Source: Chryseobacterium sp. ON_d1
GTDB lineage: Bacteria > Bacteroidota > Bacteroidia > Flavobacteriales > Weeksellaceae
Reading direction: 5' to 3'
Length of the DNA: 64,000 nt
Assembly: GCF_006829085.1 (NCBI RefSeq)
Contig: NZ_BJTC01000001.1
Coordinates: forward strand, 504,500 to 568,499
Every line of letters starts with the position of its first letter. The stretch's first letter is position 1. The position numbers were made by a program, and so were the translations under genes. The notes below the pieces were generated by a model. That model saw only the letters and a list, made by a program, of their open reading frames with translations. It searched no databases and was not told the DNA's origin. Shown in pieces: positions 42,746 to 50,565 of this stretch.

Positions 42746-45139
42746 TTAATTTCTCAACGGTTTTCCATTCTGTAACATGTACTGAATTCTTTCCAGAGTT
42801 TTTCTTTCTCCACAAAGCTGAAGGAATGTTTCTCTTTCAAGGTTCAGCAGATATTGTTCTGTAACAACTGTCGGTTCAGACAGATTTCCGCCTACCATTA
42901 CGTTGGCCAGTTTATCTGCAATTTTCTTATCATGTTCAGAAATATAGTTTCCGGTTAGCATTTGGTCTGTTCCTACATAGAACATTCCTAATGCGTCTTT
43001 ACCAAGAACTTTTACTTTTTGCTCAATTGGCTGGGTGTATCCTTGTTCTGCTAATAATTTTGCTACTTTTTTAGCTTCAGCAATCTGTCTGTTTTTGCTT
43101 ACAGAGACAATGTCTTTCCCTTTTTCAAGGATTCCCATATCGTAAGCTTCATAAGCAGAAGTGGCAACTTTACCCATTGCAATGTTCATGAACGCATCAC
43201 GAAGTCTGTTATTCTTAACATCATCATTGTGGAATTCTCTGGAAGTTCTTAAGGTAAGCTCTTTGGTACCGCCACCGCCAGGAATTACCCCAACTCCGGT
43301 TTCAACAAGTCCGATATACGTTTCTGCAGCGGCAACCACTCGGTCTGCATGCATGGTCATTTCGCAACCTCCACCTAGAGTCATTCCGTGAGGAGCAACT
43401 ACTACAGGAATAGAAGAGTAGCGTACTCTCATCATAGACTTCTGGAAGTAAGCGATAGCCATATTCAAATCATCCCAATCCTGTTCGATGGCCATCATTA
43501 GGATCATGGCAAGGTTAGCACCTACAGAGAAATTAGCCCCCTGATTTCCGATTACTAATCCATCATATTCTTTTTCAGCTAAATCAATGGCTCTGTTCAA
43601 TCCATCCAGAACTTCGCCTCCAAGGGAGTTCATTTTTGAACGGATCTCAAAATTGATGATACCATCTCCTAGATCTTCAATGGCAGCCCCTGAGTTACTC
43701 CAAAGCGTTTTGTTTTTTCTGATATTATCTAAAATGATGAAAGCATCCTGGCCAGGAATTTTGTTGTATTCTCCTGAGTTTTTATCAACGTAAATGCTTT
43801 GTCCCTCGTCATTGACTTTATAGAATGTTTCCACATTTTTTACCCAGTCAGAAACCTCATATCCTGCATCTTTAGCCAGTTCAATACCTTTCTGAACACC
43901 TACTGCATCCCAGATTTCAAATGGACCGTTTTCCCATCCGAATCCTGCTCTCATAGCATCATCAATTTTGTATACTTCGTCAGAGATTTCAGGAACTTTG
44001 TGGGAAACATAAGCGAATAATGCTCCTAATGATTTTCTGTATAATTCGCCAGCTTTATCTTTACCACTGATCAGTACTTTAAATCTGTCAATCGGCTTAT
44101 CAATAGATTTCGTTAATTCCAGAGTGGGGAATGATGATTTTCCTTGCAGTTCATATTCTAAAGTATCAAGATTTAATCCGTGAATTTCAGATTTTCCTTC
44201 TGCATTTTTCACTTTTTTATAGAATCCTTGTTCTGTTTTTGAACCCAGCCATTTGTTATCCATCATCTTCTGGATATAAGGAGGAAGGGCAAAAACATCA
44301 TTGAAGTCATTGGCTTCAGCACCGCTCTGACGAACTCCGTTGGCTACCATTACCAAAGTATCAAGCCCTACTACGTCAGCTGTTCTGAACGTTGCCGATT
44401 TCGGACGTCCAATGACAGGACCTGTTAATTTATCGACATCGGAAACCGTAAGTCCTAATTTTTGTACATTATGAAGAAGATCCATCATAGAGAATACTCC
44501 GATTCTGTTGGCGATGAAAGCAGGCGTATCTTTCGCTAAAACGGTCGTTTTACCTAAGAATTTCGCTCCATAATTCATATAGAAATCAATGATCTCAGGA
44601 TCAGTATCGTTTGTAGGAATAATTTCTAAAAGCGGAAGATATCTTACCGGATTGAAGAAGTGTGTTCCGGCAAAGTATTTCTTGAAATCCTCACTTCTGC
44701 CTTCTGTCAGCAGGTGGATAGGAATACCGGATGTATTGGAGGAAATTAATGTTCCCGGTTTTCTGAACTGTTCAATCTTTTCATATACAGACTTTTTAAT
44801 ATCAAGTCTTTCTACTACCACTTCAATGATCCAGTCTGTGTTTTTGATTTTCGGTAAATCGTCATCGAAATTTCCGATTTTGATTCTGTCTGCAAACTTT
44901 GGTGAATAAAGAAGTGCAGGACTTGCTTTTTTAAGTTTTTCAAAGTTTTCGGAAGCAATTCTGTTTCTTACTGCCTTATCATCTTTGGTCAAACCTTTTT
45001 TCTGTTCAGCTTCAGTAAGTTCAAAAGGAACAATATCCAAGAGTGATACTTCAACACCAATGTTGGCGAAGTGAGCTGCGATACCGCTTCCCATAATTCC
45101 TGAACCAAGAACCGTTACATGTTTGATTCTTCTTTTCAT
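42746..45139 (-). CDS. 3-hydroxyacyl-CoA dehydrogenase/enoyl-CoA hydratase fusion
   Basis: 797 residues. The order is reversed relative to E. coli FadB: the NAD-binding domain (VTVLGSGIMGSGIAAHFANIGVEVSLLD) is at the N-terminus, FAGTHFFNPVRYLPLLEIIP with the catalytic His follows, and the crotonase part occupies about 490-690 (VIGNQGANFSVGANLAMIL, GMTLGGGCEMTMHADRVVAAAETYIGLVETGVGVIPGGGG). This resembles Bacillus FadN. It does the second and third steps of beta-oxidation. It is 53 bases after marR. Confidence 0.94.
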   Translation of the reverse strand: MKRRIKHVTVLGSGIMGSGIAAHFANIGVEVSLLDIVPFELTEAEQKKGLTKDDKAVRNRIASENFEKLKKASPALLYSPKFADRIKIGNFDDDLPKIKNTDWIIEVVVERLDIKKSVYEKIEQFRKPGTLISSNTSGIPIHLLTEGRSEDFKKYFAGTHFFNPVRYLPLLEIIPTNDTDPEIIDFYMNYGAKFLGKTTVLAKDTPAFIANRIGVFSMMDLLHNVQKLGLTVSDVDKLTGPVIGRPKSATFRTADVVGLDTLVMVANGVRQSGAEANDFNDVFALPPYIQKMMDNKWLGSKTEQGFYKKVKNAEGKSEIHGLNLDTLEYELQGKSSFPTLELTKSIDKPIDRFKVLISGKDKAGELYRKSLGALFAYVSHKVPEISDEVYKIDDAMRAGFGWENGPFEIWDAVGVQKGIELAKDAGYEVSDWVKNVETFYKVNDEGQSIYVDKNSGEYNKIPGQDAFIILDNIRKNKTLWSNSGAAIEDLGDGIINFEIRSKMNSLGGEVLDGLNRAIDLAEKEYDGLVIGNQGANFSVGANLAMILMMAIEQDWDDLNMAIAYFQKSMMRVRYSSIPVVVAPHGMTLGGGCEMTMHADRVVAAAETYIGLVETGVGVIPGGGGTKELTLRTSREFHNDDVKNNRLRDAFMNIAMGKVATSAYEAYDMGILEKGKDIVSVSKNRQIAEAKKVAKLLAEQGYTQPIEQKVKVLGKDALGMFYVGTDQMLTGNYISEHDKKIADKLANVMVGGNLSEPTVVTEQYLLNLERETFLQLCGERKTLERIQYMLQNGKPLRN

Positions 45140-45192
45140 ATGTAAATTTTTATTTTGAGAAGATTAGATAGAACCGAAAGGTTCATCATAAT

Positions 45193-45648
45193 TTATTTTC
45201 TGTTATTTAATAATTCGTTTGCTATTTTCATGATTTCGCTCATGACGTCTTTGAACGTTTCCATCTTTTCAGGAGAGATCTTTTCCATCACCTTCTTGTT
45301 AAAGTTGACAACGACTTCTTTAGACATATTTCTGGAGTTTAACCCTTTATCTGTAAGTTTAATGATAACCTCTCTCTTATCGGTGGTTGTTTTTTCCTTA
45401 TAGATATAACCGTTATCTTCCAGAAGTTTGATGATTCTCGTTAAAGAAGTTGGCTCAATAGCCATCTTTGGACCGAGATTGGTGCTTCGGGTTCCTTCTT
45501 TAGGGTCTATTTTAAGAAGAGTAAGGGCCTGTACAGCCGTTGAATCATGTTCCTGAGCTAATTCTGTGTACATTTTTGAAACAGCCAGCCAGGTCTGCTT
45601 TAAAATTAAATCTACGTTTTCTATTTTTTCCTTATTATTATCCATCAT
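45193..45648 (-). CDS. MarR family regulator of the beta-oxidation operon
   Basis: 151 residues from the ATG at 45648. A longer frame would need the TTG at 45672, which overlaps the predicted -7 element (45670-45677), so it cannot be translated from that promoter. The winged helix shows AVQALTLLKIDPKEGTRSTNLGPKMAIEPTSLTRIIKLLEDNGYIYKEKTTTDKREVIIKLTDKG. It is the first gene of the operon and is preceded by two palindromic sites, so autoregulation together with fad gene control is likely. Acyl-CoA is a plausible effector (inferred). Confidence 0.88.
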   Translation of the reverse strand: MMDNNKEKIENVDLILKQTWLAVSKMYTELAQEHDSTAVQALTLLKIDPKEGTRSTNLGPKMAIEPTSLTRIIKLLEDNGYIYKEKTTTDKREVIIKLTDKGLNSRNMSKEVVVNFNKKVMEKISPEKMETFKDVMSEIMKIANELLNNRK

Positions 45649-45669
45649 TTTTGCGCCAATGGTTTTACC

Positions 45670-45677
45670 CAAATTTA
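45670..45677 (-). promoter_or_regulatory. -7 element of the marR-fad operon
   Basis: On the minus strand it reads TAAATTTG. A start about seven bases on gives a short leader before the ATG at 45648. Confidence 0.55.
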
Positions 45678-45681
45678 GTAA

Positions 45682-45701
45682 ATATTATGCATGCATAGTA
45701 T
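45682..45701. promoter_or_regulatory. MarR operator, proximal
   Basis: ATATTATGCATGCATAGTAT matches the distal site in 19 of 20 bases. It lies 4 to 24 bases upstream of the -7 element, where a bound repressor would exclude RNA polymerase. Confidence 0.65.
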
Positions 45702-45764
45702 TTATTAACGTTAAATTTTGTTAATAGATTGATAGTAAGAAGATTAAATTGTATGATTAGCATA

Positions 45765-45784
45765 ATACTATGCATGCATAGTAT
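45765..45784. promoter_or_regulatory. MarR operator, distal
   Basis: ATACTATGCATGCATAGTAT is a perfect 20-base palindrome, centred 83 bases (about eight helical turns) from the proximal site. It lies 27 bases after the stop of the ABC ATPase gene. Confidence 0.65.
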
Positions 45785-45810
45785 GTAAATTAATCAAAGA
45801 AAACTGTGTA

Positions 45811-46734
45811 TTAGTGAATGTTTTTAACCAAATTAATGATTTCTTCAAAAGATTCACATTGGTATTTCATGGAATCTTTAGTAATTACCCAAAAAGGGCT
45901 CTGAAATTCAAAATTGAGAGCAGAAAGATCTTTTGTGAAGGTTTTCTGAAGCAAAGAATACAGCATTTCTTTATGAAACTGCGGAGCAGAGATAAAAGGG
46001 GGAATAAAATTTTCGTTGATTTGAAATAATGAGGCATTGGTAAGTTCATCATGCTGAAGCAAAATATCCTCAACAATTCCCGAATAGAGATGGTTTTCCT
46101 TCACGTACCATATTTTATCCGCAAACTCTTTGGCCAGCCGCCAGTCGTGGGACGAAAACAGAATGAGTTTGTTCTGTTCCTTGGCAAGCTTTCTCAGAGT
46201 TTTAAGAATAATGATTTTGTTTTTTTCATCCAGATGGGTTGTTGGCTCATCCAGAATAATGATAGGAGAGTTTTGGGTAATGGCACGGCCGATAAATGCT
46301 TTCTGCAGATTTCCGTCTGAGAGGTTTTTAAGAAGTGTATATCGGTATTGATTTAAGTCCAGTTCTTCAATAATATGGGCAACTTCTTCGCGGTCTTGCT
46401 TTGTTAGTTCAAAATAAAAAGGATAGTAAATGTACTTTCCCAGGGAAATGAGGTCCTCAACTGTATAATGTTGCGGTATTACCGACTTTGAAAAAACGAT
46501 GGCAATGTTTTCTGCAATTTCCTTTACCGAAAGGCTCTTCACATTTTTGCCATTAATAGAGATTTCACCATCCAGTAAAGGAAGCTGGTGAAGAATAGAC
46601 TTGATAAGCGTTGTTTTTCCTACACCATTATTACCAATCAGCAGGCATACATCACCAAGCTTTAAATCCGCATTGGCATTGGAAATTAAAGTTGTATTGT
46701 AGCCGATATCTGCCTGTTTGATCTGTAGGTGCAT
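45811..46734 (-). CDS. ABC transporter ATP-binding protein, FecE/BtuD type
   Basis: 307 residues. Walker A is LLIGNNGVGKTTLIKS and Walker B SPIIILDEPTTHLDEKN; the switch is LILFSSHDWRLAKEF. The signature reads LSDGNLQKAFIGRA instead of LSGGQ. After the ATPase core about 80 residues follow (from ILLQHDELTNASLFQIN), which look like a C-terminal extension. It energises the FecCD permease encoded two genes upstream. The substrate is probably an iron chelate, haem or cobalamin, but no binding protein is encoded here. Confidence 0.87.
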   Translation of the reverse strand: MHLQIKQADIGYNTTLISNANADLKLGDVCLLIGNNGVGKTTLIKSILHQLPLLDGEISINGKNVKSLSVKEIAENIAIVFSKSVIPQHYTVEDLISLGKYIYYPFYFELTKQDREEVAHIIEELDLNQYRYTLLKNLSDGNLQKAFIGRAITQNSPIIILDEPTTHLDEKNKIIILKTLRKLAKEQNKLILFSSHDWRLAKEFADKIWYVKENHLYSGIVEDILLQHDELTNASLFQINENFIPPFISAPQFHKEMLYSLLQKTFTKDLSALNFEFQSPFWVITKDSMKYQCESFEEIINLVKNIH

Positions 46735-46736
46735 GT

Positions 46737-47024
46737 TTAAAAGAAGAATAGTATTAGAAATAAAAGGATAGGGAGAAAACTTAAAAATAGATATAAGAAT
46801 TTATTTTTTTTAACTTTCCATAAGGTATAACCACCTAAAATAAGAGAGCCCCAGAATGCTGTAGGTAACGCAAGCATAATCCACCAATTATTACCCCAAG
46901 AATAAATCCAATGTAATTTCTGATTCATCCGAAACATTTTTGAATACTCCAGAAATACAAAACTTACTACAAACAAAATGATGTTTGCAGAAATTAGTTG
47001 TTTTTGTGTTATTTCAATTTTCAT
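46737..47024 (-). CDS. Small membrane protein of unknown function
   Basis: 95 residues from the ATG at 47024. A frame that continues further upstream runs through a noncoding repeat and is not credible. Three hydrophobic segments are visible: IILFVVSFVFLEY, WIMLALPTAFWGSLILGGYTLW and FLYLFLSFLPILLFLILFFF at the C-terminus. It ends two bases before the ABC ATPase gene and follows the permease, so it may be an accessory subunit of that importer. I do not recognise the family. Confidence 0.65.
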   Translation of the reverse strand: MKIEITQKQLISANIILFVVSFVFLEYSKMFRMNQKLHWIYSWGNNWWIMLALPTAFWGSLILGGYTLWKVKKNKFLYLFLSFLPILLFLILFFF

Positions 47025-47067
47025 TGTTTCGTTTATAACTATATAAGTTTTACTTAATAAATCATGT

Positions 47068-47122
47068 TGAAAGCATCTCTGCAAAGTTGATTTAGATTCC
47101 TTCGGAATGACACAGTATGATT
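47068..47122. repeat. Interspersed spacer repeat with ATTCC-TTC-GGAAT hairpin
   Basis: The minus strand translates to a string (SYCVIPKESKSTLQRC) that I recall as a repeated noncoding sequence in flavobacterial genomes. ATTCC (47096-47100) and GGAAT (47104-47108) form a hairpin. It lies between the permease and the small membrane gene. Confidence 0.45.
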
Positions 47123-47235
47123 GATTTCCTTTTTTATCCATTGAAGTAAGTTATAAAATTATTCTCAAATTCTATGAGTTATTTTCCTGGTCTGTATTAT
47201 TTTGAAATTGGTTGCTCGGTTTATACACACCATCA

Positions 47236-48207
47236 TTATACTTTATTCTGTTTCAATAGCATCATCAAAATCACAGGTATTCCAAAAACAGAGCTTATGA
47301 CATTCAAAGGAATCTGTGTTTTTTCTGCAATGACGGAGAAAAGCAGCATGATCAGCATTCCCAGAAACATATTAAGAATCCATTGCTGCCATAATTTGGA
47401 TGGGTTATAAACCAATCTGCAGAAGTGAGGAACAATGATTCCGATAAATAAGATCGGGCCCAGAAATGCAGTAATAGAAGCGGATAGGAGAGAGGATGCA
47501 ATTATAATTAAAAGCTTGAGCTGCTTCAGGTTTACTCCTAAACTTTGTGCATAAGAATTGCCGAGAGAATTCCCGATAAGTGGCTTTATAGCCTTAAAAC
47601 AGATGAACATACCGATGAAAACAAGGACAGACAATACATAAATCTGGTTTCTCGTTACCATATTATTGGCCCCGAAAGACCATAAAATATAGTTTTTCAG
47701 GCTTTGATTCTCTGCGTAAAACTGAAGCAGTGATACAATAGCCCCCGCAAAAGCGGAAACTAGGAATCCAAAAATAATAAGATAAGACTTATCCTGAAAT
47801 CTATTGGACATGGATAGAAGTATCAGCATCAGCAGTAAACTTCCTCCTATAGCAGATAAGCTAAGGAAACTATTCTGCAGAAACTCTGGCAGCAGAATAT
47901 TGTGAGAAAAGAAGATGTAAAAAGCGACAGACAGGCTGGCAACCGATGTTATTCCCAGTATATCAGGCCCGGCCAGCGGGTTTTGAAAATATTCCTGCAT
48001 CAGAAAACCCGAAGTAGGAATTGAAATGCCAGCCAATACCATTACCAGAACACGATTGATGCGGATTTCAGCAATTTGATTGTGAGCTGAATCCTGAAAG
48101 AAATCATGGATATTTAAACTTAAAAATCCCGTGTTCAGATTAATGACCGCACTTACAATAATGGCAATCACGAATAATAAACTCAGGATTTTAAATCTTT
48201 TTGACAT
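47236..48207 (-). CDS. FecCD family ABC transporter permease
   Basis: 323 residues with about nine to ten membrane helices. RINRVLVMVLAGISIPTSGFLMQEYFQNPLAGPDILGIT is the family's N-terminal signature; SLGVNLKQLKLLIIIASSLLSASITAFLGPILFIGIIVPHFCRLV is the ATPase-contact loop and following helix. It imports iron complexes, haem or vitamin B12. It follows the TlpA-like gene by 25 bases on the same strand. No substrate-binding protein is adjacent. Confidence 0.92.
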   Translation of the reverse strand: MSKRFKILSLLFVIAIIVSAVINLNTGFLSLNIHDFFQDSAHNQIAEIRINRVLVMVLAGISIPTSGFLMQEYFQNPLAGPDILGITSVASLSVAFYIFFSHNILLPEFLQNSFLSLSAIGGSLLLMLILLSMSNRFQDKSYLIIFGFLVSAFAGAIVSLLQFYAENQSLKNYILWSFGANNMVTRNQIYVLSVLVFIGMFICFKAIKPLIGNSLGNSYAQSLGVNLKQLKLLIIIASSLLSASITAFLGPILFIGIIVPHFCRLVYNPSKLWQQWILNMFLGMLIMLLFSVIAEKTQIPLNVISSVFGIPVILMMLLKQNKV

Positions 48208-48232
48208 GATTCAGAAAGCGTTCAGTCTGTTT

Positions 48233-48793
48233 TTATTTTAAGAAAGAATCAATTTTTGAATTCAGTACCTCTTCCGTCATCATTCCCAGATATTCATCAG
48301 TTTTATTACCTTTTCTCATGAAAGTAAAGGGAATAGAACCTCCGTCCCATTGCTTAAAGTTATTATGGAAGAAGTTTTGATCCAATTTTTGTCCATCCAG
48401 TAAAACAATACTGCCTCCCAGTTTATTTTCTGTGGCGAAATTCTTAACAGCACCGGCCCATTCAGTTTTTTCATCAAGATTGATGAAAGTAAATTTTACA
48501 GGCTTTCCTTTTAATTCTTCCATTTTGCTTTTGAAACTTGGAATCTCCCTCATACATGGTCCACACCATGTTGCAAAGAAATTGGTAATATATAAAGTGT
48601 CATTGCTTTTTACTAAATGCTGGCTTACAGTTTCAGGGGAAAGCTCTTTAGGGAGTACAGTACTTTCCGCAGATTCCGTATTTTGAGATACAGAAAGTGA
48701 ATCTGAGGCAGTTGTATTTTCAACTTTCTGACCTTCTTTTTTACAGCTGTACAGTGCCGCAAGAAGTAACGTGGATAAAATTATCTTCTTCAT
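48233..48793 (-). CDS. TlpA-like thiol-disulfide oxidoreductase lipoprotein
   Basis: 186 residues. The lipoprotein signal ends LYSC (Cys17), followed by a Ser/Thr/Glu-rich linker and a thioredoxin domain with the active site NFFATWCGPCMREIPSF (Cys77, Cys80). The cis-Pro loop is GSIPFTFM. It acts on the periplasmic side of a membrane, reducing or oxidising Cys pairs. Being first in the operon with a FecCD importer may mean a role in metal or haem uptake, which is inference. Confidence 0.9.
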   Translation of the reverse strand: MKKIILSTLLLAALYSCKKEGQKVENTTASDSLSVSQNTESAESTVLPKELSPETVSQHLVKSNDTLYITNFFATWCGPCMREIPSFKSKMEELKGKPVKFTFINLDEKTEWAGAVKNFATENKLGGSIVLLDGQKLDQNFFHNNFKQWDGGSIPFTFMRKGNKTDEYLGMMTEEVLNSKIDSFLK

Positions 48794-48808
48794 AAATTAT
48801 TTTTTATC

Positions 48809-48816
48809 TATTTTTG
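48809..48816 (+). promoter_or_regulatory. -7 element for the 2Fe-2S reductase gene
   Basis: TATTTTTG, an exact TAnnTTTG, ending 10 bases before the ATG at 48827, so the leader is only a few bases long. Confidence 0.4.
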
Positions 48817-48826
48817 AATTGAAGTT

Positions 48827-49951
48827 ATGGAACAACAAATCTATAAAGGGAAACTGATACAGTTTCATCCGTTAAAAATAGCGAAAAAGGAAGAGCTGAC
48901 CAAAAATACTTTTTCTCTGGAGTTTGATATTCCTGAGAATCTAAAAGAAAATTTCAGGTTTGAAGCCGGGCAGTTCGTCAGTATAAAATTTCAGTCACAT
49001 GGGAAAGAGGTTATTAATGATTATTCAATGACTTCGGCACCCTATGAAGAAAAAATAGGTCTGGGAATAAAGATTAACTCTTCTGAAGGAGCTACTTTTC
49101 AGTTATTTCAAAACTACAATGTGGGGGATGTTTTATGGGTAAGTGAACCGGCCGGAAGATTTACGCTTGTTTCTAAACCAAGTGAGTTCAGGACTATTGT
49201 TGCTTTTGCTGCCGGAATCGGAATTACTCCTATTTTAAGTCATTTTAAAAATATCCTTCATAACGAACCCAGAACCCGCTTATTTTTATTTTTTGGAAAT
49301 AAAAGCTCGGATGATCTGGTATATCGTGATCAGTTGGATAGTCTTGCCAGAACATGCGGAGACAGGCTTCAGATATTTTACTTTTTCTCACAGGAGAAAA
49401 TCGCCGATCAGTTTTTCTACGGCCGTCTGGATGAAAAGAAACTGAACCTTATTATCAATCAGATTCTTCATTTGGATGATACAGACGAAGAATCTACAAT
49501 CTGGGATGCCGTAGATGAAGTGCTGATCTGCGGAAAAGGTGAAATGATCAAGACATTAGCCAATGCCTGCTACCACCATGGAATTCCAAAAAAGAATATT
49601 CATTTTGAACTTTTTGAAGAATTTAATGATACTATTTATCCCGTAGAAAAAGAATTTCCTCTTATTGAAAATATAGAAGTTGAATTTACCATGCTGGGAA
49701 AAAAATATAACACCCAGCTTCCTGATAATAAGGATAAAATCCTGCAGCAGCTTTTGATTCAGAATTTCCCTGTACCTTACTCCTGTAAGTCCGGAATTTG
49801 TGGAAGCTGTGAATGTTCTTTAGAGGAAGGGGATGTGGAACTGCTGGAAAACGAGTATCTTACCGAAAAAGAGGAAGAGCAGGGACATATTTTAGCCTGT
49901 ATGTCTATTGTGAAAAGTAAAAAAATAAAGCTTAACTTTGATCTTAGTTGA
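48827..49951 (+). CDS. Flavin reductase with C-terminal 2Fe-2S ferredoxin domain
   Basis: 374 residues in three parts: FAD-binding barrel (FEAGQFVSIKF, INDYSMTSAPYE), NAD(P)-binding domain (IVAFAAGIGITPILSHFKNIL, EVLICGKGEMIKTL) and a plant-type ferredoxin domain with CKSGICGSCECS and a last Cys in HILACMSI, so all four cluster ligands are present. This is the layout of PaaE and related oxygenase reductases. No paa or oxygenase genes are in the window, so its partner is unknown. Confidence 0.9.
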   Translation: MEQQIYKGKLIQFHPLKIAKKEELTKNTFSLEFDIPENLKENFRFEAGQFVSIKFQSHGKEVINDYSMTSAPYEEKIGLGIKINSSEGATFQLFQNYNVGDVLWVSEPAGRFTLVSKPSEFRTIVAFAAGIGITPILSHFKNILHNEPRTRLFLFFGNKSSDDLVYRDQLDSLARTCGDRLQIFYFFSQEKIADQFFYGRLDEKKLNLIINQILHLDDTDEESTIWDAVDEVLICGKGEMIKTLANACYHHGIPKKNIHFELFEEFNDTIYPVEKEFPLIENIEVEFTMLGKKYNTQLPDNKDKILQQLLIQNFPVPYSCKSGICGSCECSLEEGDVELLENEYLTEKEEEQGHILACMSIVKSKKIKLNFDLS

Positions 49952-50565
49952 GAGTTATTAAGAACATATTTAACCTTGGGTTTATATCACTGGAATTGGG
50001 AATTCTGATGATATGCTTCTGTAATGTGTGGGTTTTCGGGCTCACCAACGGGAGAACCTATACCAAAATTTCAAAAATTCCTCCAAGGGAAATTGCTCTC
50101 GTTCTGGGAACATCTCCGAAAATGAGATCCGGAAATTCGAATCCCTATTTTACTAAAAGAATGGATGCCGCAGCTCTTCTTTATCATCATGGTAAAATCA
50201 AGAAAATTATAGTGAGTGGAGAGAAGAGTAAGGGATATAATGAACCGGGTGCTATGAAAAACTATCTGATTAATCAGGAAGGTGTTCCGGAAGATGTTAT
50301 CATGGAAGATCCCAAAGGTTTCAATACCTATAAAAGTATTCTTCGTTGTAAGGATGTTTATAAAAAGAAAAATGTCATTATTGTATCTCAGGGATACCAC
50401 AATCTTAGAGCATTGTTTTTTGCAAGAAATAATGATATGAATGCTTTGGGGTTTGATGCGCAGGATGTCACAAAACCAGAAAGTTTTTACAGAAATCAGG
50501 CGAGGGAAATCCTCGCCCGTGTAATTGCTGTGGTCTATTTTATTTTAGGCGTTTCTCCGGATTAG
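49948..50565 (+). CDS. SanA/YdcF-like DUF218 membrane protein
   Basis: 205 residues. The frame starts at a TTG overlapping the previous stop (TTGA), which suggests translational coupling; the next Met lies inside the membrane segment (about 9-30) and would remove part of it. The DUF218 domain shows ALVLGTSPKMRSGNSNPYFTKRMDAAALLYHHGKIKKIIVSGEKS, EPGAMKNYLINQEGVPEDVIMEDPKGFNTYKS and VIIVSQGYHNLRALFFAR. SanA-like proteins influence envelope permeability. It ends convergent to tamL with a three-base overlap. Confidence 0.83.
   Translation: MRVIKNIFNLGFISLELGILMICFCNVWVFGLTNGRTYTKISKIPPREIALVLGTSPKMRSGNSNPYFTKRMDAAALLYHHGKIKKIIVSGEKSKGYNEPGAMKNYLINQEGVPEDVIMEDPKGFNTYKSILRCKDVYKKKNVIIVSQGYHNLRALFFARNNDMNALGFDAQDVTKPESFYRNQAREILARVIAVVYFILGVSPD

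Noticed and set aside
47025..47141. N-terminal extension of the small membrane protein
   Set aside because: It translates a spacer repeat; the ATG at 47024 opens directly into the membrane segment.
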